In this document: positions 45,853-55,138 of the stretch, piece after piece | Numbering within the stretch: the stretch's first letter is position 1 | How the letters are laid out: every line of letters begins with the position of its first letter | Source: an uncultured Clostridiaceae bacterium | Lineage (GTDB): Bacteria > Bacillota > Clostridia > TANB77 > CAG-508 | DNA: 64,000 nucleotides | NCBI GenBank assembly: GCA_949927585.1 | Contig: CATLFA010000004.1 | Coordinates: 1-64,000, forward strand | Direction: 5' to 3' | Notes under the pieces: model-generated | The model's database searches: none | Told to the model about the DNA's origin: nothing | The model's input: only the letters and a program-made list of their open reading frames with translations | Program-made: the position numbers and the translations under genes

Positions 45853-46024
45853 AATTTACACCTCTTTCTTATTTAATTTTCAATGTACATAAATATATAA
45901 TATATGTTTTTTTATTTTTTAAAATATATTTTTGTCTCCTAGTATATTTTATATGTATTATTGGAAAGTGTCAAGGGGTTATTGGAAATTTAATCAATAA
46001 TGAATAGTGAATAATGAATAATTA

Positions 46025-46070
46025 GAAAAAATAAATCAATTTAGCGTACGCTAAATTGATTTATTTTTTC
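46025..46070. terminator. Terminator of xerD
   Basis: GAAAAAATAAATCAATTTAGC, GTAC centre, GCTAAATTGATTTATTTTTTC: near-perfect palindrome abutting the stop codon. Confidence 0.85.
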
Positions 46071-46951
46071 TATGCTCTTGGGTGAGCATTTTTATATACA
46101 CTTTTTAAACCATCATTTTGGAATTGCATATATACTTGTGTTGAAGATATGTCTGAATGACCTAACATTGTTTGTATTGCTTTTAGGTCTGCTCCATTTT
46201 GTAAAAGATGTGTTGCAAATGAATGTCTTAATACGTGTGGTGTTATATCTTTTGTAATATGAGCTTGTTCTTTATAGAATTTAACTATTTTCCAGAAACC
46301 TTGTCTTGTTAATCTTTGACCATTTATATTAACGAATAATGCTGATACACTTTCATCTCTGATTAATACTGGTCTTGCTTCTTCTGCATATTCTTTTAAA
46401 GCTTTTAAAGACATTGTTCCTAAAGGAATATTTCTTTCTTTAGAACCTGTTTTACATACTACATATCCTTCTTCTAAGTTTACATCTTCTATATTTAGAG
46501 ATATTATTTCTGTTACTCTCATTCCAGTAGCATATGCAAATTCTAACATTGCTTTATCTCTAGTCCCTTTTAAATCTATATCTTTTGGTTGTTCTAATAA
46601 TAATTCAACCTCTTGTGCTGTTAATACACTTGGTGTTCTTTTTTCAACTTTTGGTGATTGAATATTATTTGTTGGATCTACTTTTACCTTTTTATTTTTT
46701 ACTAAAAATTGATAAAAAGATCTTATTGATGCTAAATGTCTTGATACTGTTGAAGATTTTTTTCCTACTTCTTGTAAATGTTGTAGATAATCTTTAATAT
46801 CTTGTTCATCTAGTTTTGCATAGTTCATATTACCTTCTTCTACATATTTGGTAAAATACACAATATCTCTTCTGTAAGATTGTAAAGTATTATCTGATAC
46901 TTTCTTATCATTTTGAAGAAATTCCAAAAAAAGTTTAACTTGTTTTTCCAT
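46070..46951 (-). CDS. xerD: Site-specific tyrosine recombinase XerD
   Basis: 293 residues. N-terminal SAM-like core-binding domain (SDNTLQSYRRDI, VSRHLASIRSFYQFL) and catalytic domain with R in TGMRVTEIISL, H-x-x-R in HVLRHSFATHLLQNG, H in LGHSDISSTQVYMQ and the Tyr nucleophile there. Resolves chromosome dimers at dif with a partner; could equally be the single Xer (XerA/S) of the cell. ATG 46951. Confidence 0.93.
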   Translation of the reverse strand: MEKQVKLFLEFLQNDKKVSDNTLQSYRRDIVYFTKYVEEGNMNYAKLDEQDIKDYLQHLQEVGKKSSTVSRHLASIRSFYQFLVKNKKVKVDPTNNIQSPKVEKRTPSVLTAQEVELLLEQPKDIDLKGTRDKAMLEFAYATGMRVTEIISLNIEDVNLEEGYVVCKTGSKERNIPLGTMSLKALKEYAEEARPVLIRDESVSALFVNINGQRLTRQGFWKIVKFYKEQAHITKDITPHVLRHSFATHLLQNGADLKAIQTMLGHSDISSTQVYMQFQNDGLKSVYKNAHPRA

Positions 46952-47062
46952 TATTTAGCTCCCCTATCCTATATATTTTTTAACTTACGTAAACTGTATA
47001 TGTTATATCAAATTAGTTTGGAATTGTAAAGAGTTTTTTGTAAATTTTTTTATTTTTTATTT

Positions 47063-47710
47063 TTACACAAACATTCTTATACATAAAGAAACTATATTAC
47101 TAGAAGCATAAACTTCTACAAATGATGCTACTACCAATAAAATTGCTATAAAAGCAGAAAATATTGTATGCCTTAATATCTCAACTTTTATATTTTCTTT
47201 TCTCTTGTCTTTTATAATAGATTTATATAATTTCATTCCACTTACCCCAAGTGCTAATATACATGGTATATATATTATATTTTGTAATAATAAAGATGCT
47301 ATGCAAAACCAAGTTCCTTTAAACATCGGAAAGGTTATCATAATTGAAGATATTGTATATCCTAAACTAAATCCTCTTATTCCTATAATTAAATATACAA
47401 TTGGTATTCCTACTACAGTTGAACCTATAAACCATAATGTTATTGCTAGTAATAAATTACTTACTATGGAACTTCTTAATAAACTAGCTGAGTCTATTTC
47501 ATAATTTGTGTTTAAAGCTTGTGTAAATGATTTTATATACTCATTAGTTTGATTTTGTTGTTCTTCACTTATGTTGTTTATAAATGTAACACCAATAATT
47601 ATTCCTATTAAAAATATTAGTGATACTATTAAATATTCTTTTATATTTTTCTTGAAATGTTCCTTAACTATTGCAAGTATTTTAGAACCATTTTTCTCTT
47701 GTTTTCTCAT
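47063..47710 (-). CDS. spoIIM: Stage II sporulation protein M family membrane protein
   Basis: 215 residues with five to six membrane helices and the SpoIIM/DUF95 pattern (IIGVTFINNISEEQQ, LRSSIVSNLLLAITLWFIGSTVVGIPIVYL, IRGFSLGYTISSI, IYIPCILALGVSGMKLYKSI). In sporulating cells it works with SpoIID and SpoIIP in engulfment. AAGGAG lies before ATG 47710. The location next to xerD and a PHP/EndoQ-type gene matches many clostridia. Confidence 0.9.
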   Translation of the reverse strand: MRKQEKNGSKILAIVKEHFKKNIKEYLIVSLIFLIGIIIGVTFINNISEEQQNQTNEYIKSFTQALNTNYEIDSASLLRSSIVSNLLLAITLWFIGSTVVGIPIVYLIIGIRGFSLGYTISSIMITFPMFKGTWFCIASLLLQNIIYIPCILALGVSGMKLYKSIIKDKRKENIKVEILRHTIFSAFIAILLVVASFVEVYASSNIVSLCIRMFV

Positions 47711-47848
47711 AAACTTTCTCCTTTCGCAGTTTCTACATAATGTGTATTCTATAAAGAAAGTTTTTAGAACAAAAATTATGAAAGAATTAGGACATGTTAA
47801 AAATTTTCTTCTAATAAGTAAACTTTTTTTACATGTTCTAACTCTTTC

Positions 47849-49036
47849 TTATTTTACTTTACCGTAAACTCCTCCACCGCCTACTTCTATTTTGGCGTGG
47901 CCTGTTCTTGCTTCTTCTATTTTATTTGCTATTTTTTCTCCTACTACTGCTTCTATGTCATCTTTTGATAGTTTGTGTAATATTGTCATTTCAGTTCCAA
48001 ATTTATTTAGTAATTTTTCTATTACTTTTGCTCCTACTCCTGGTATAAAACCTAGTGGTACTTGGTATATATAGGGTGGCCTTGTTTTTGGGCTTTTTGT
48101 TTCTTTTTTATCTTTTATTAGTTCTATTCTGTCAAATACTCCAAAGGTTACTTTTTCACTTTCACATTTTGGGCATATACTTACTGGCTCTTTTGTTTCT
48201 ATTGTATTTTCGCAATTGTCACAATATGTTCTATGGTATTTTCCTAGCTTTGGGTCTAAACCATAGTTTGCTACTACTTTTCTTCCTTCTTCATTTTTTA
48301 GTGCTTTTACTACTTCTTTGAATGATATATCTTCTACTTGCAACTTGTTGTATTCTCTTGCTATTTTTGGTAGTGAGTGTGCATCTGAATTTGTCACAAA
48401 TGTTTTTGTTTCTAATTCTGATATTGTGTCTGCTAAAAATGTATCTGAGCTTAAGCCTAGTTCTATTGCAAATATTTTATTGAATTTTTCTTTGAATATC
48501 TCTTTTAAGCTATCTACACAGTTTCCATAGTAACTTTTGTGTGGTGTGAATACATGAGCTGGTATTAGTACTCCATTATATTTTTCTACTATGTCTATTA
48601 ATTCATATCCTGACAAATCTGACCTTTGTGTACTTAATGTTATATTTTTTATATGGTGGCTCATTTCTTCTGAAAAGCCTTTTATGTCTTTTAAGTGTGG
48701 GAAGAAGCATACATTATGTGCTGCGCCTTTGTGTCCATTTCTTCCTATTTCTGAGGTTTCTACTTCACTTCCTAATAATATACACACTTTATCTTTATAT
48801 ATTATTCCTCCCTCTTCTATTTCATAGGCTTCACCTGTTTTTAAAAAGTTTTCTATATCTTCTATTACATATGGTGATGCACAATCTATAATTCCACATA
48901 TTTGTATACCTTTTCTGTCATAGCATTCCTTTGCTATGTTTGCAAAGTTTAAAGACCTTGCCGCTGTTATTTTTATTGGTTTTCCCTTTTCACTTCTTCC
49001 TATGTGTATGTGTAAATCTGCAAATACTTCGTTCAT
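47849..49036 (-). CDS. PHP-domain endonuclease Q-like protein (TIGR00375 type)
   Basis: 395 residues. PHP metal site starts with DLHIHIGRS; further ligands in AAHNVCFFPHL and TNSDAHSLPKIARE. A zinc ribbon follows (CDNCENTIE, ICPKCESEK), then a helix-hairpin-helix-like C-terminus (GFIPGVGAKVIEKLLNKFGTE). This order is that of endonuclease Q, which cleaves 5' of deaminated bases. AGGAG lies before ATG 49036, 8 bases after the preceding gene, so they form an operon. CGG in GGC GGT and TAC GGT at the C-terminus is out of phase. Confidence 0.88.
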   Translation of the reverse strand: MNEVFADLHIHIGRSEKGKPIKITAARSLNFANIAKECYDRKGIQICGIIDCASPYVIEDIENFLKTGEAYEIEEGGIIYKDKVCILLGSEVETSEIGRNGHKGAAHNVCFFPHLKDIKGFSEEMSHHIKNITLSTQRSDLSGYELIDIVEKYNGVLIPAHVFTPHKSYYGNCVDSLKEIFKEKFNKIFAIELGLSSDTFLADTISELETKTFVTNSDAHSLPKIAREYNKLQVEDISFKEVVKALKNEEGRKVVANYGLDPKLGKYHRTYCDNCENTIETKEPVSICPKCESEKVTFGVFDRIELIKDKKETKSPKTRPPYIYQVPLGFIPGVGAKVIEKLLNKFGTEMTILHKLSKDDIEAVVGEKIANKIEEARTGHAKIEVGGGGVYGKVK

Positions 49037-49044
49037 GTTTTCTC

Positions 49045-49800
49045 CTAACTTCTTTTTAATACTATTGTTTCTATTTCTTCTGGTTTTATTTTTATATTTA
49101 TAGGTCCTTCGTCTATTTTATCTTCTTGCTTATTTTTTAATTCTTCTAAAGCTTTTTTTATATCAAGTTCAGAGTTATATGCATTTACCATTGCTATTTT
49201 GGTTGTTCTAGAAGTATTTATTAATTTTGATAAATATTCCATACTTCTGTGTAAGCCAATATGTACTCTTTGTATTTCTTCTATGAATTTATTAAATTTA
49301 TCTAAATATATATTTTGTTTATTTTTCAAATTTCTATATTCTAATAATAGTAAAGCTTCATCTGGGTTAAAAGCCATTCTATCAAATCTATCTAAAAGCA
49401 TTCCTCCAAAATGGTCTACAAGTTCTAATATATCACTTTCTTTTTCTCTTTTTGTGCTTCCTGTATACCTATTAACTTCTTCACATATTTTACAAAATCT
49501 TTTTTCAAAACCTAAACGTTCTAAATAGTTAGCTCCATCTTTAGCATATTGTTTTACTCTTGAAATATCTGTAAAATTCATTGGCTTTTTACAATTACAT
49601 AAAAGGCATGCTGTTAGTACTATGTTTTCATCTACTTCTTTAATTTCCATTATATCTATAAATAACTTTGCAAGTTCTGTTTTTAATATAACAGATTTAT
49701 CGAAGAATACTTGTCCTTTTTTCTCTAAATAATACATAATTTCCATTTTTCGAATCCAATCTTCTTCTTTTAAAATATAGTTTGCAAATGTCTCTTCCAT
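49045..49800 (-). CDS. Hypothetical HD-like helical protein
   Basis: 251 residues, all-helical, with a cysteine cluster (TACLLCNCKKP) and LERLGFEKRFCKICEEVNR, FGGMLLDRFDRMAFNPDE. Spacing resembles a degenerate HD-domain protein. First gene of the operon with the EndoQ-like gene. No specific family recognised. Confidence 0.65.
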   Translation of the reverse strand: MEETFANYILKEEDWIRKMEIMYYLEKKGQVFFDKSVILKTELAKLFIDIMEIKEVDENIVLTACLLCNCKKPMNFTDISRVKQYAKDGANYLERLGFEKRFCKICEEVNRYTGSTKREKESDILELVDHFGGMLLDRFDRMAFNPDEALLLLEYRNLKNKQNIYLDKFNKFIEEIQRVHIGLHRSMEYLSKLINTSRTTKIAMVNAYNSELDIKKALEELKNKQEDKIDEGPINIKIKPEEIETIVLKRS

Positions 49801-49923
49801 AATATTTCCCCCAGATTAATTCATTTTTTTACATTATATTTCAAAAAAATCTGGTATTCAATACTGTTATAGAAATGATAAATAAATGTAACAATGTTGT
49901 AATACATAAAATTCATTAATTTA

Positions 49924-49955
49924 TTCGGGTCGCCGATGGCTGCGTCCCCTACAAT
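49924..49955. repeat. Short family R palindrome
   Basis: TTCGGGTCGCCGATGGCTGC followed by GTCCCCTACAAT, behind tmcAL; differs from 31587-31614 by only a few bases. Confidence 0.7.
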
Positions 49956-49990
49956 GTATAAAAAAAGATTTAGAAAATTCTAAATCCTTT

Positions 49991-51223
49991 TTATACTATT
50001 ACCATTTTATTTGTATAATCTAAATTTGCAGTTGAATTATATTCATAACCTAAAGTATATACATTTGTTGCAAATATGTCTTTATCTAGCATTTCTTTTA
50101 AAGCTTTATTAAGATTTAATTCTTCAAACTTTTTGACAGATGTTATCATATTTATTCTTCTATTTTCTTTACATATTTCTGATAACATTTCTCTACCATT
50201 TTTGTTAAAACCTAATACTCGTACATATGGTGTGACTTTTCTTGCATTTGCCATATCTTTTTTTGTTATTCCTAGTAATGCATATAATAAAATTCTTTGA
50301 ATTCTGGTTTGTGTATATCTTTTAGATTTTACTATATCCATCAAATCTAGTATACTATTACATGAGTCTGCTCCATTTTTTATTACATGCTCTAGTCCTT
50401 CTGTTACATCTGGTAATTCTGCTATTTCTGATATTGTCATTTTTCTTAAGTTATATAATATTTCTTTTTCAAATTTTAAAATATCTAAAACAAAACTTCC
50501 TTTTCTTATTTCTTCTTTTAAAAGCATATATGAACTAGTTGGAATTACTTTTCTTATTTCATCATATTGTCCTCTTGAAACTAACTTTCTAATAGCTGTA
50601 CTACTAGCAAATTCATCAACTATTTTCTCATCATTATAATATACTTTTTTTCTTTGTACTGAAAAAGGTCTCATACCACTTTTTAATTTTTTTAATGCTT
50701 TTAAATACTCTATTGCAAGAATATTGTTTGAACCTGATAATATATTTGCATATCTTTTTATATCATTTAAATACATCATAAGTGCACTTTCTCTAGCTTT
50801 TGGATATGATACTCCTTTTCCTAATTCATGATTTAAAAGTGAAACATATTCTTTTGGTTCATTATATAAAACATTTGCTATATTATTTAGTGCTGCAAAA
50901 TCTGCTGTTTCTGTTCCAAAGCAAAGTGTATCTACTATTTTTAAGCTATCTAATATTTTTATTGCTCCCTCAGCAAAATTTTCTGCACTTGATATACTAT
51001 ATACTGTTGGTAGTTCTATTACAATATCTACTCCACTTTGTAATGCCATATCAGTTTTTATCCATTTATTTACTAAAGAAGTATTTCCTCTTTGAGTAAA
51101 GTTACCTGAAATTACAGCAACTACATAATCTGCACCTGTTTGCTTTTTTGCTTCTTGTATTTGATATAGATGTCCATTGTGAAATGGGTTATATTCTGCT
51201 ATAATTCCTAAAACTCTTGCCAT
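49991..51223 (-). CDS. tmcAL: tRNA(Met) cytidine acetate ligase
   Basis: 410 residues. Nucleotidyltransferase fold with GIIAEYNPFHNGHLYQI (HxGH), VISGNFTQRGNTSLVNKW and the ligase pattern in SSTAIRKLVSRGQYDE. It forms N4-acetylcytidine at the wobble base of elongator tRNA-Met using acetate and ATP. AAGGAG lies before ATG 51223. Confidence 0.92.
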   Translation of the reverse strand: MARVLGIIAEYNPFHNGHLYQIQEAKKQTGADYVVAVISGNFTQRGNTSLVNKWIKTDMALQSGVDIVIELPTVYSISSAENFAEGAIKILDSLKIVDTLCFGTETADFAALNNIANVLYNEPKEYVSLLNHELGKGVSYPKARESALMMYLNDIKRYANILSGSNNILAIEYLKALKKLKSGMRPFSVQRKKVYYNDEKIVDEFASSTAIRKLVSRGQYDEIRKVIPTSSYMLLKEEIRKGSFVLDILKFEKEILYNLRKMTISEIAELPDVTEGLEHVIKNGADSCNSILDLMDIVKSKRYTQTRIQRILLYALLGITKKDMANARKVTPYVRVLGFNKNGREMLSEICKENRRINMITSVKKFEELNLNKALKEMLDKDIFATNVYTLGYEYNSTANLDYTNKMVIV

Positions 51224-51312
51224 CAGGTTTACTCCTTTCTTTTAATAATTTACAATTTTATTGGATAAGCCATGCTTTCCCCTACATTTTATTTTTTTAT
51301 TTCATAATATAC

Positions 51313-51341
51313 TTGTTCTTTTTTTTATACATTGGTATAAT
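51313..51341 (+). promoter_or_regulatory. Promoter of rnhA
   Basis: TTGTTC at 51313-51318, 17-base spacer, TATAAT at 51336-51341. Confidence 0.6.
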
Positions 51342-51414
51342 ATCATAAAAATTATAAAATTACAATTAAAATGACAAAAAGTTTAAAAATATTTATAAAG
51401 GAGGTAATTCATTT

Positions 51415-51857
51415 ATGGATGAAATTACTATTTATACTGATGGAGCGTGTTCTCGGTAACCCTGGTCCACGGTGGTTGGGGCTCTATTTTAATGTTTAAG
51501 GGTGTTAAAAAAGAAATATCTGGCTTTAATAAAAACACTACTAATAATATTATGGAACTTACTGCTGTTATAGAGGCTTTACGTTTGGTTAAATATCCAT
51601 GTAAAATAAGAATATATAGTGATAGTGCATATGTTGTAAATGCTTTTTTACAAGGTTGGATTTATAATTGGATAAAAAAAGGTTGGAAAACTGCTGATGG
51701 TGGTCTAGTTAAAAATAAAGAATTGTGGGAACAATTATATTCATTTACCAAAACTCATGAAATTGAATTTATTAAAGTTAAAGGTCATAGTGATAATGAG
51801 TTTAATAATAGATGTGATGAACTTGCAAGAAATGCGATATTGGAAATTGGAAGTTAG
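51415..51857 (+). CDS. rnhA: Ribonuclease HI, two CGG +1 shifts
   Basis: 146 residues after two shifts. Cleaves RNA in RNA-DNA hybrids. Shift 1, TCT CGG T at 51454-51456; shift 2, CCA CGG T at 51470-51472, only 16 bases later. Skipping both Cs restores YTDGACS-G-NPGP-G-GWG, the universal RNase HI active-site loop. Other catalytic residues: E in IMELTAVIEAL, D in YSDSAYVVNA, D in NNRCDELA. AAGGAGG precedes ATG 51415. In zero frame a TAA follows the first CGG directly. Length is 2 modulo 3. Confidence 0.93.
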
Positions 51858-51993
51858 CTTTTTTGAATTTGCTGGAAGAAGTTACTATATATTTCCAACT
51901 TTCAAAAAAAATTTTATTAAAAATATGTATTTTTATTTAATATATGTTATAATATAAAAAAATAAATTTAATATTATAAAAGGAGGATTTTTT

Positions 51994-52677
51994 ATGATTG
52001 GTGAAGAAAATCAAGAACCAATAGTTCAAGAATTAAAGAATGACTTTATTCCAAAAACATTTTTCTGGATGTTTTTAGGTTTATTAGGAACTGCAATTGT
52101 TGCTTGGTATACTTATTCTTCTGGACTATTTATTAACATTTTAGCTAATGATGCTTTTGGTATTTTACTTATTGCTGAAGTAGTAGTAGTTTTGCTATTT
52201 TCATTTTTATTTAGAAAGCTTCCACCTACTGCTGTTGGTATACTTTACTTTATTTATGCAGCTATAAATGGTGTAACAATGTCTACTATATTTGTAGTAT
52301 TTGAATTAAATTCAATAATACTATTATTTGTAGCTTCTAGTGTACTTTTTGGAGGTTTAGCACTTTATGGTTATAAAACATCAAAAGATTTAAGTAATTG
52401 GCGTACTTTACTTTTTGGAACTTTGTTTATAGGTCTAATTGTTAGTTTAGTAAACTTATTTATCAAAAATAGTATGTTAGATATTATATTAGATTGGTTT
52501 ATATTACTTGTATTCTTCGGAATTACTGTTTATGATATGAACAAAATAAAACAACTTTCATTAGACCCAGATTTAGATAAAAGTAAATTACACATTTATG
52601 GTGCAATGGAATTATATTTAGACTTTATAAATATTTTTCTTCGTATACTTTCTATTTTTGGGAAGAGAAGAAATTAG
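51994..52677 (+). CDS. Bax inhibitor-1 / YccA family membrane protein
   Basis: 227 residues with seven membrane helices and family landmarks (FIPKTFFWMFLGLLGTAIVAW, YFIYAAINGVTMSTIF, ALYGYKTSKDLSNWRTLLF, FGITVYDMNKIKQL, GAMELYLDFINIFLRIL). TMBIM/BI-1 fold, pH-sensitive calcium leak in bacterial homologs. AAGGAGG lies before ATG 51994. A terminator follows. Confidence 0.92.
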   Translation: MIGEENQEPIVQELKNDFIPKTFFWMFLGLLGTAIVAWYTYSSGLFINILANDAFGILLIAEVVVVLLFSFLFRKLPPTAVGILYFIYAAINGVTMSTIFVVFELNSIILLFVASSVLFGGLALYGYKTSKDLSNWRTLLFGTLFIGLIVSLVNLFIKNSMLDIILDWFILLVFFGITVYDMNKIKQLSLDPDLDKSKLHIYGAMELYLDFINIFLRILSIFGKRRN

Positions 52678-52684
52678 AAAACAT

Positions 52685-52718
52685 AAAAAAGCAAAGGACA
52701 GTGCCCTTTGCTTTTTTG
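52685..52718. terminator. Bidirectional terminator
   Basis: AAAAAAGCAAAGG, short loop, CCTTTGCTTTTTT, shared by the convergent genes at 51994 and 52721. Confidence 0.85.
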
Positions 52719-52720
52719 TG

Positions 52721-52867
52721 TTATACAATCTCTTCTATTTTGATATCATACATTTTTTCTTTAAGTTTAGCATTTTCATTTTCAAGGTCCCCAACTTTAT
52801 TTCTGAGTTTTTCGTTTTCCTCCCGAAGTTCAGCAAGTTCATTTAATAATCTTTTCCACTCTGACAT
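52721..52867 (-). CDS. Small coiled-coil protein, 48 aa, in-frame CGG
   Basis: MSEWKRLLNELAELREENEK, then LRNKVGDLENENAKLKEK and MYDIKIEEIV; heptad repeats give one continuous coiled coil. AAGGAGG lies before ATG 52867. The CGG at 52823-52825 is in frame (E-L-R-E-E-N). The partner is likely the interrupted frame immediately upstream. Confidence 0.65.
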   Translation of the reverse strand: MSEWKRLLNELAELREENEKLRNKVGDLENENAKLKEKMYDIKIEEIV

Positions 52868-52883
52868 AGTTATGTTTTCCTCC

Positions 52884-53003
52884 TTATGATATAAATGAAA
52901 ATTTTTCTTTAATAATTTTTTTGTCTTTTTTTAATTCAAGCTTTTGCTCTAGTAGATGTATTTAAACATCCATTGACTGCTTTAAAAGTTCTAATTCGTT
53001 CAT
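52884..53003 (-). pseudogene. Small coiled-coil gene with in-frame TAA
   Basis: AAGGAGGAAGG before ATG 53003, then MNELELLKQSMDV, TAA at 52962-52964, then IHLLEQKLELKKDKKIIK in the same frame up to TAA at 52884. Same coiled-coil character as the next gene and a strong RBS. Either a nonsense mutation or a 13-residue leader. Confidence 0.5.
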
Positions 53004-53128
53004 GTTGTCCTTCCTCCTTAAATGTATTATAAAACTTAAATTATAATTGGTATTTACCTCCTATTTATTATATATATTACTTTTTATAGTATAACATTTT
53101 ATGTTAATTTTGTCAATTGTTACTCCTT

Positions 53129-55138
53129 CTATTTCAATAAATCTTTTACTTTATCTACTACATAATGGCTTCCTCCTCTTGACTGTACATCTTCTACCAT
53201 ACTTACTATTAATAATTGTTTTCCACTATTTTCGTCTGCTATAAATGTGTTGTACCAGCCTAATTCTATTCCTCCTTTGTCGTCTTTTGATGCTTTAATT
53301 TCTGCTGTTCCTGTCTTTCCGGCTATTGTTAGCCCTTCTATTTTGGCACTGTGAGCTGTTCCATTTGGGTTTTCTACTACTTGTATTAAACTTTCTTTTA
53401 TTTTATTTGCAGTTTCTTTACTAAATGCATTTTCTTTATAATATGAAATCGTTGTATCTTCTTTATATTCTAAGCAAACGTTGATTATATTTCCTTCATT
53501 TACAAATGCTGAATATACCATTGCCATATGAATTGGGTTTGCTAAAACTTCTGCTTGTCCATAGCCACTGTTTGCAAGCTGTGTTTCGTTTGCAAATGTG
53601 TCATTGTTAGAATAGCTTGATTTTATAGTTCCTAGTGGTGTTTGAATTTCTTTATTAAATCCTATATTGCTTAAATTTTGTGTAAATTTATCTTTTCCTA
53701 TTCGTAATGCTGCTTTTGCAAAATATATATTGTCTGAGTAAATTAATGCGTTTTGTAAATTGGCTTTTCCACTATATGTGGCAAGTGTTGTTATATAAAA
53801 ATCTCTCCAACTTGAGTCCTTTTGCCATTTTGTTCCACTTGCTCCAAAGTCATCTTCTTCTGTAAAGCTGTTTGTATCTAAACCTACTGCACCTGTTATT
53901 GGTTTAAATGCTGAACCTGGTGCATAGCTTGCTAAAAACCTATTATATAATGGTTTATTTTCATTATTTGATAATTCATTCCATTTATTTGTAGTCATTC
54001 CTAAACTAAAATCATTTGAATTAAAGGTTGGTGTGCTAACTAGTGCAAGTATTTCGCCTGTTTTTGGATTTATTGCAACTGATGTGCTTTTATCTTGTTT
54101 AAATTGCTCATATAATTTTGACTGAATGTTAGAATCTATTGTAAGTTTTATATCTTCTCCATTTTTTAAATCTCTTTTAGCTATTGTTTTTATTTTACTT
54201 CCATTTGAATCTGTTATATATATTTCTACTCCGTCTATACCACGTAATCTACTTTCATATGTTCTTTCTAAACCAGATTTGCCTATTATACTGTTTGCAG
54301 TATAGCTATCTGCTTTCTTTTCTTCTAGTTCTTCTGCGTTTATTCCTTGTACATATCCTAATAACCCAGATGTTGCTTCTCCTAAATTATATATTCTTTC
54401 TTCTGTATCAATTATTTTAATACCTTTAACTTCTAGTAGTTTTTGTTTTAACTGTGTTTCATTTTTTAATACTGTTCGTAATGGAACAAAAGTATCTTCC
54501 TTTACATATGATGCAGATAAACTTTTCTTTATAGTTTCTTCAGACATATTTAGTAAATTTGCCACAATTTTTATATCTTGTTCTTTAGTAGTTTCATTCA
54601 TTTTTCCTGGTACAAAACCTATTTGTGATGCAGTCTGCTCACCTGCTAAAATGCTACCATTTCTATCTAATATTTTTCCTCTTTTTCCACTTAGAGTAGA
54701 TACCCTAACTTTGTATTCATTATTTAAGTTTGGAAAAATTATATTTGAAGACCATTTTATTTTATATGTATCATTTTCTTTAATTAAATTTACCGTATTT
54801 GAAAAACTTATTTCTCCCGCTATAGTGTCCATTACTGTTGTATATATAACTTGTGCTTCTTTACCTTTTTTTGAAGTTTTTGCAACATTAATATCTATTT
54901 TGCTTACTTCTATTCCTTCATATATGTTTTTATTTCTTGTTATATATTCTTCTTTTGAAGTTTCTTTAGTTGTTAGTTCATACATTTGTTCATATTCTTT
55001 ATTTGTTATATGTGACATATAATCTTTTAATATAACTTCTGGTCTTACTTTTTGTTTGTTCAATAGTATTACTACAACTGTTGCAATTACTACAAATATA
55101 AGTATTATTATTGGTATTAATATTTTTTTATTTTTCAT
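53129..55138 (-). CDS. Class B penicillin-binding protein with MecA-type N-terminal domain
   Basis: 669 residues from MKNKKILIPI (ATG 55138, AAGGAG upstream). One membrane helix, an NTF2-like MecA_N domain (about 35-150; ILKDYMSHITNKEYEQMYEL), dimerisation domain with RGKILDRNGSILA and transpeptidase domain: SxxK in APGSAFKPIT, SDN in YSDNIYFAK, KTG in AGKTGTAEIK. The MecA_N domain marks the low-affinity PBP2a/PBP3 class of Firmicutes, so beta-lactam tolerance is possible but not shown. Confidence 0.92.
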   Translation of the reverse strand: MKNKKILIPIIILIFVVIATVVVILLNKQKVRPEVILKDYMSHITNKEYEQMYELTTKETSKEEYITRNKNIYEGIEVSKIDINVAKTSKKGKEAQVIYTTVMDTIAGEISFSNTVNLIKENDTYKIKWSSNIIFPNLNNEYKVRVSTLSGKRGKILDRNGSILAGEQTASQIGFVPGKMNETTKEQDIKIVANLLNMSEETIKKSLSASYVKEDTFVPLRTVLKNETQLKQKLLEVKGIKIIDTEERIYNLGEATSGLLGYVQGINAEELEEKKADSYTANSIIGKSGLERTYESRLRGIDGVEIYITDSNGSKIKTIAKRDLKNGEDIKLTIDSNIQSKLYEQFKQDKSTSVAINPKTGEILALVSTPTFNSNDFSLGMTTNKWNELSNNENKPLYNRFLASYAPGSAFKPITGAVGLDTNSFTEEDDFGASGTKWQKDSSWRDFYITTLATYSGKANLQNALIYSDNIYFAKAALRIGKDKFTQNLSNIGFNKEIQTPLGTIKSSYSNNDTFANETQLANSGYGQAEVLANPIHMAMVYSAFVNEGNIINVCLEYKEDTTISYYKENAFSKETANKIKESLIQVVENPNGTAHSAKIEGLTIAGKTGTAEIKASKDDKGGIELGWYNTFIADENSGKQLLIVSMVEDVQSRGGSHYVVDKVKDLLK

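Noticed and set aside
4788-51472. Explanation of the 13 frame breaks as ordinary sequencing or assembly indels
   Set aside because: All insertions are one C, in the same codon phase, before GGA/GGT glycine codons, and none lies in a homopolymer. Random or motif-driven errors should also hit GG in other phases. It is kept as the main alternative to be excluded with raw reads.
24763-52964. TAA reassigned to an amino acid
   Set aside because: Many core genes end in TAA exactly where the families end (for example uvrA-type neighbours, rnr, secA-adjacent genes), so TAA is a stop here.
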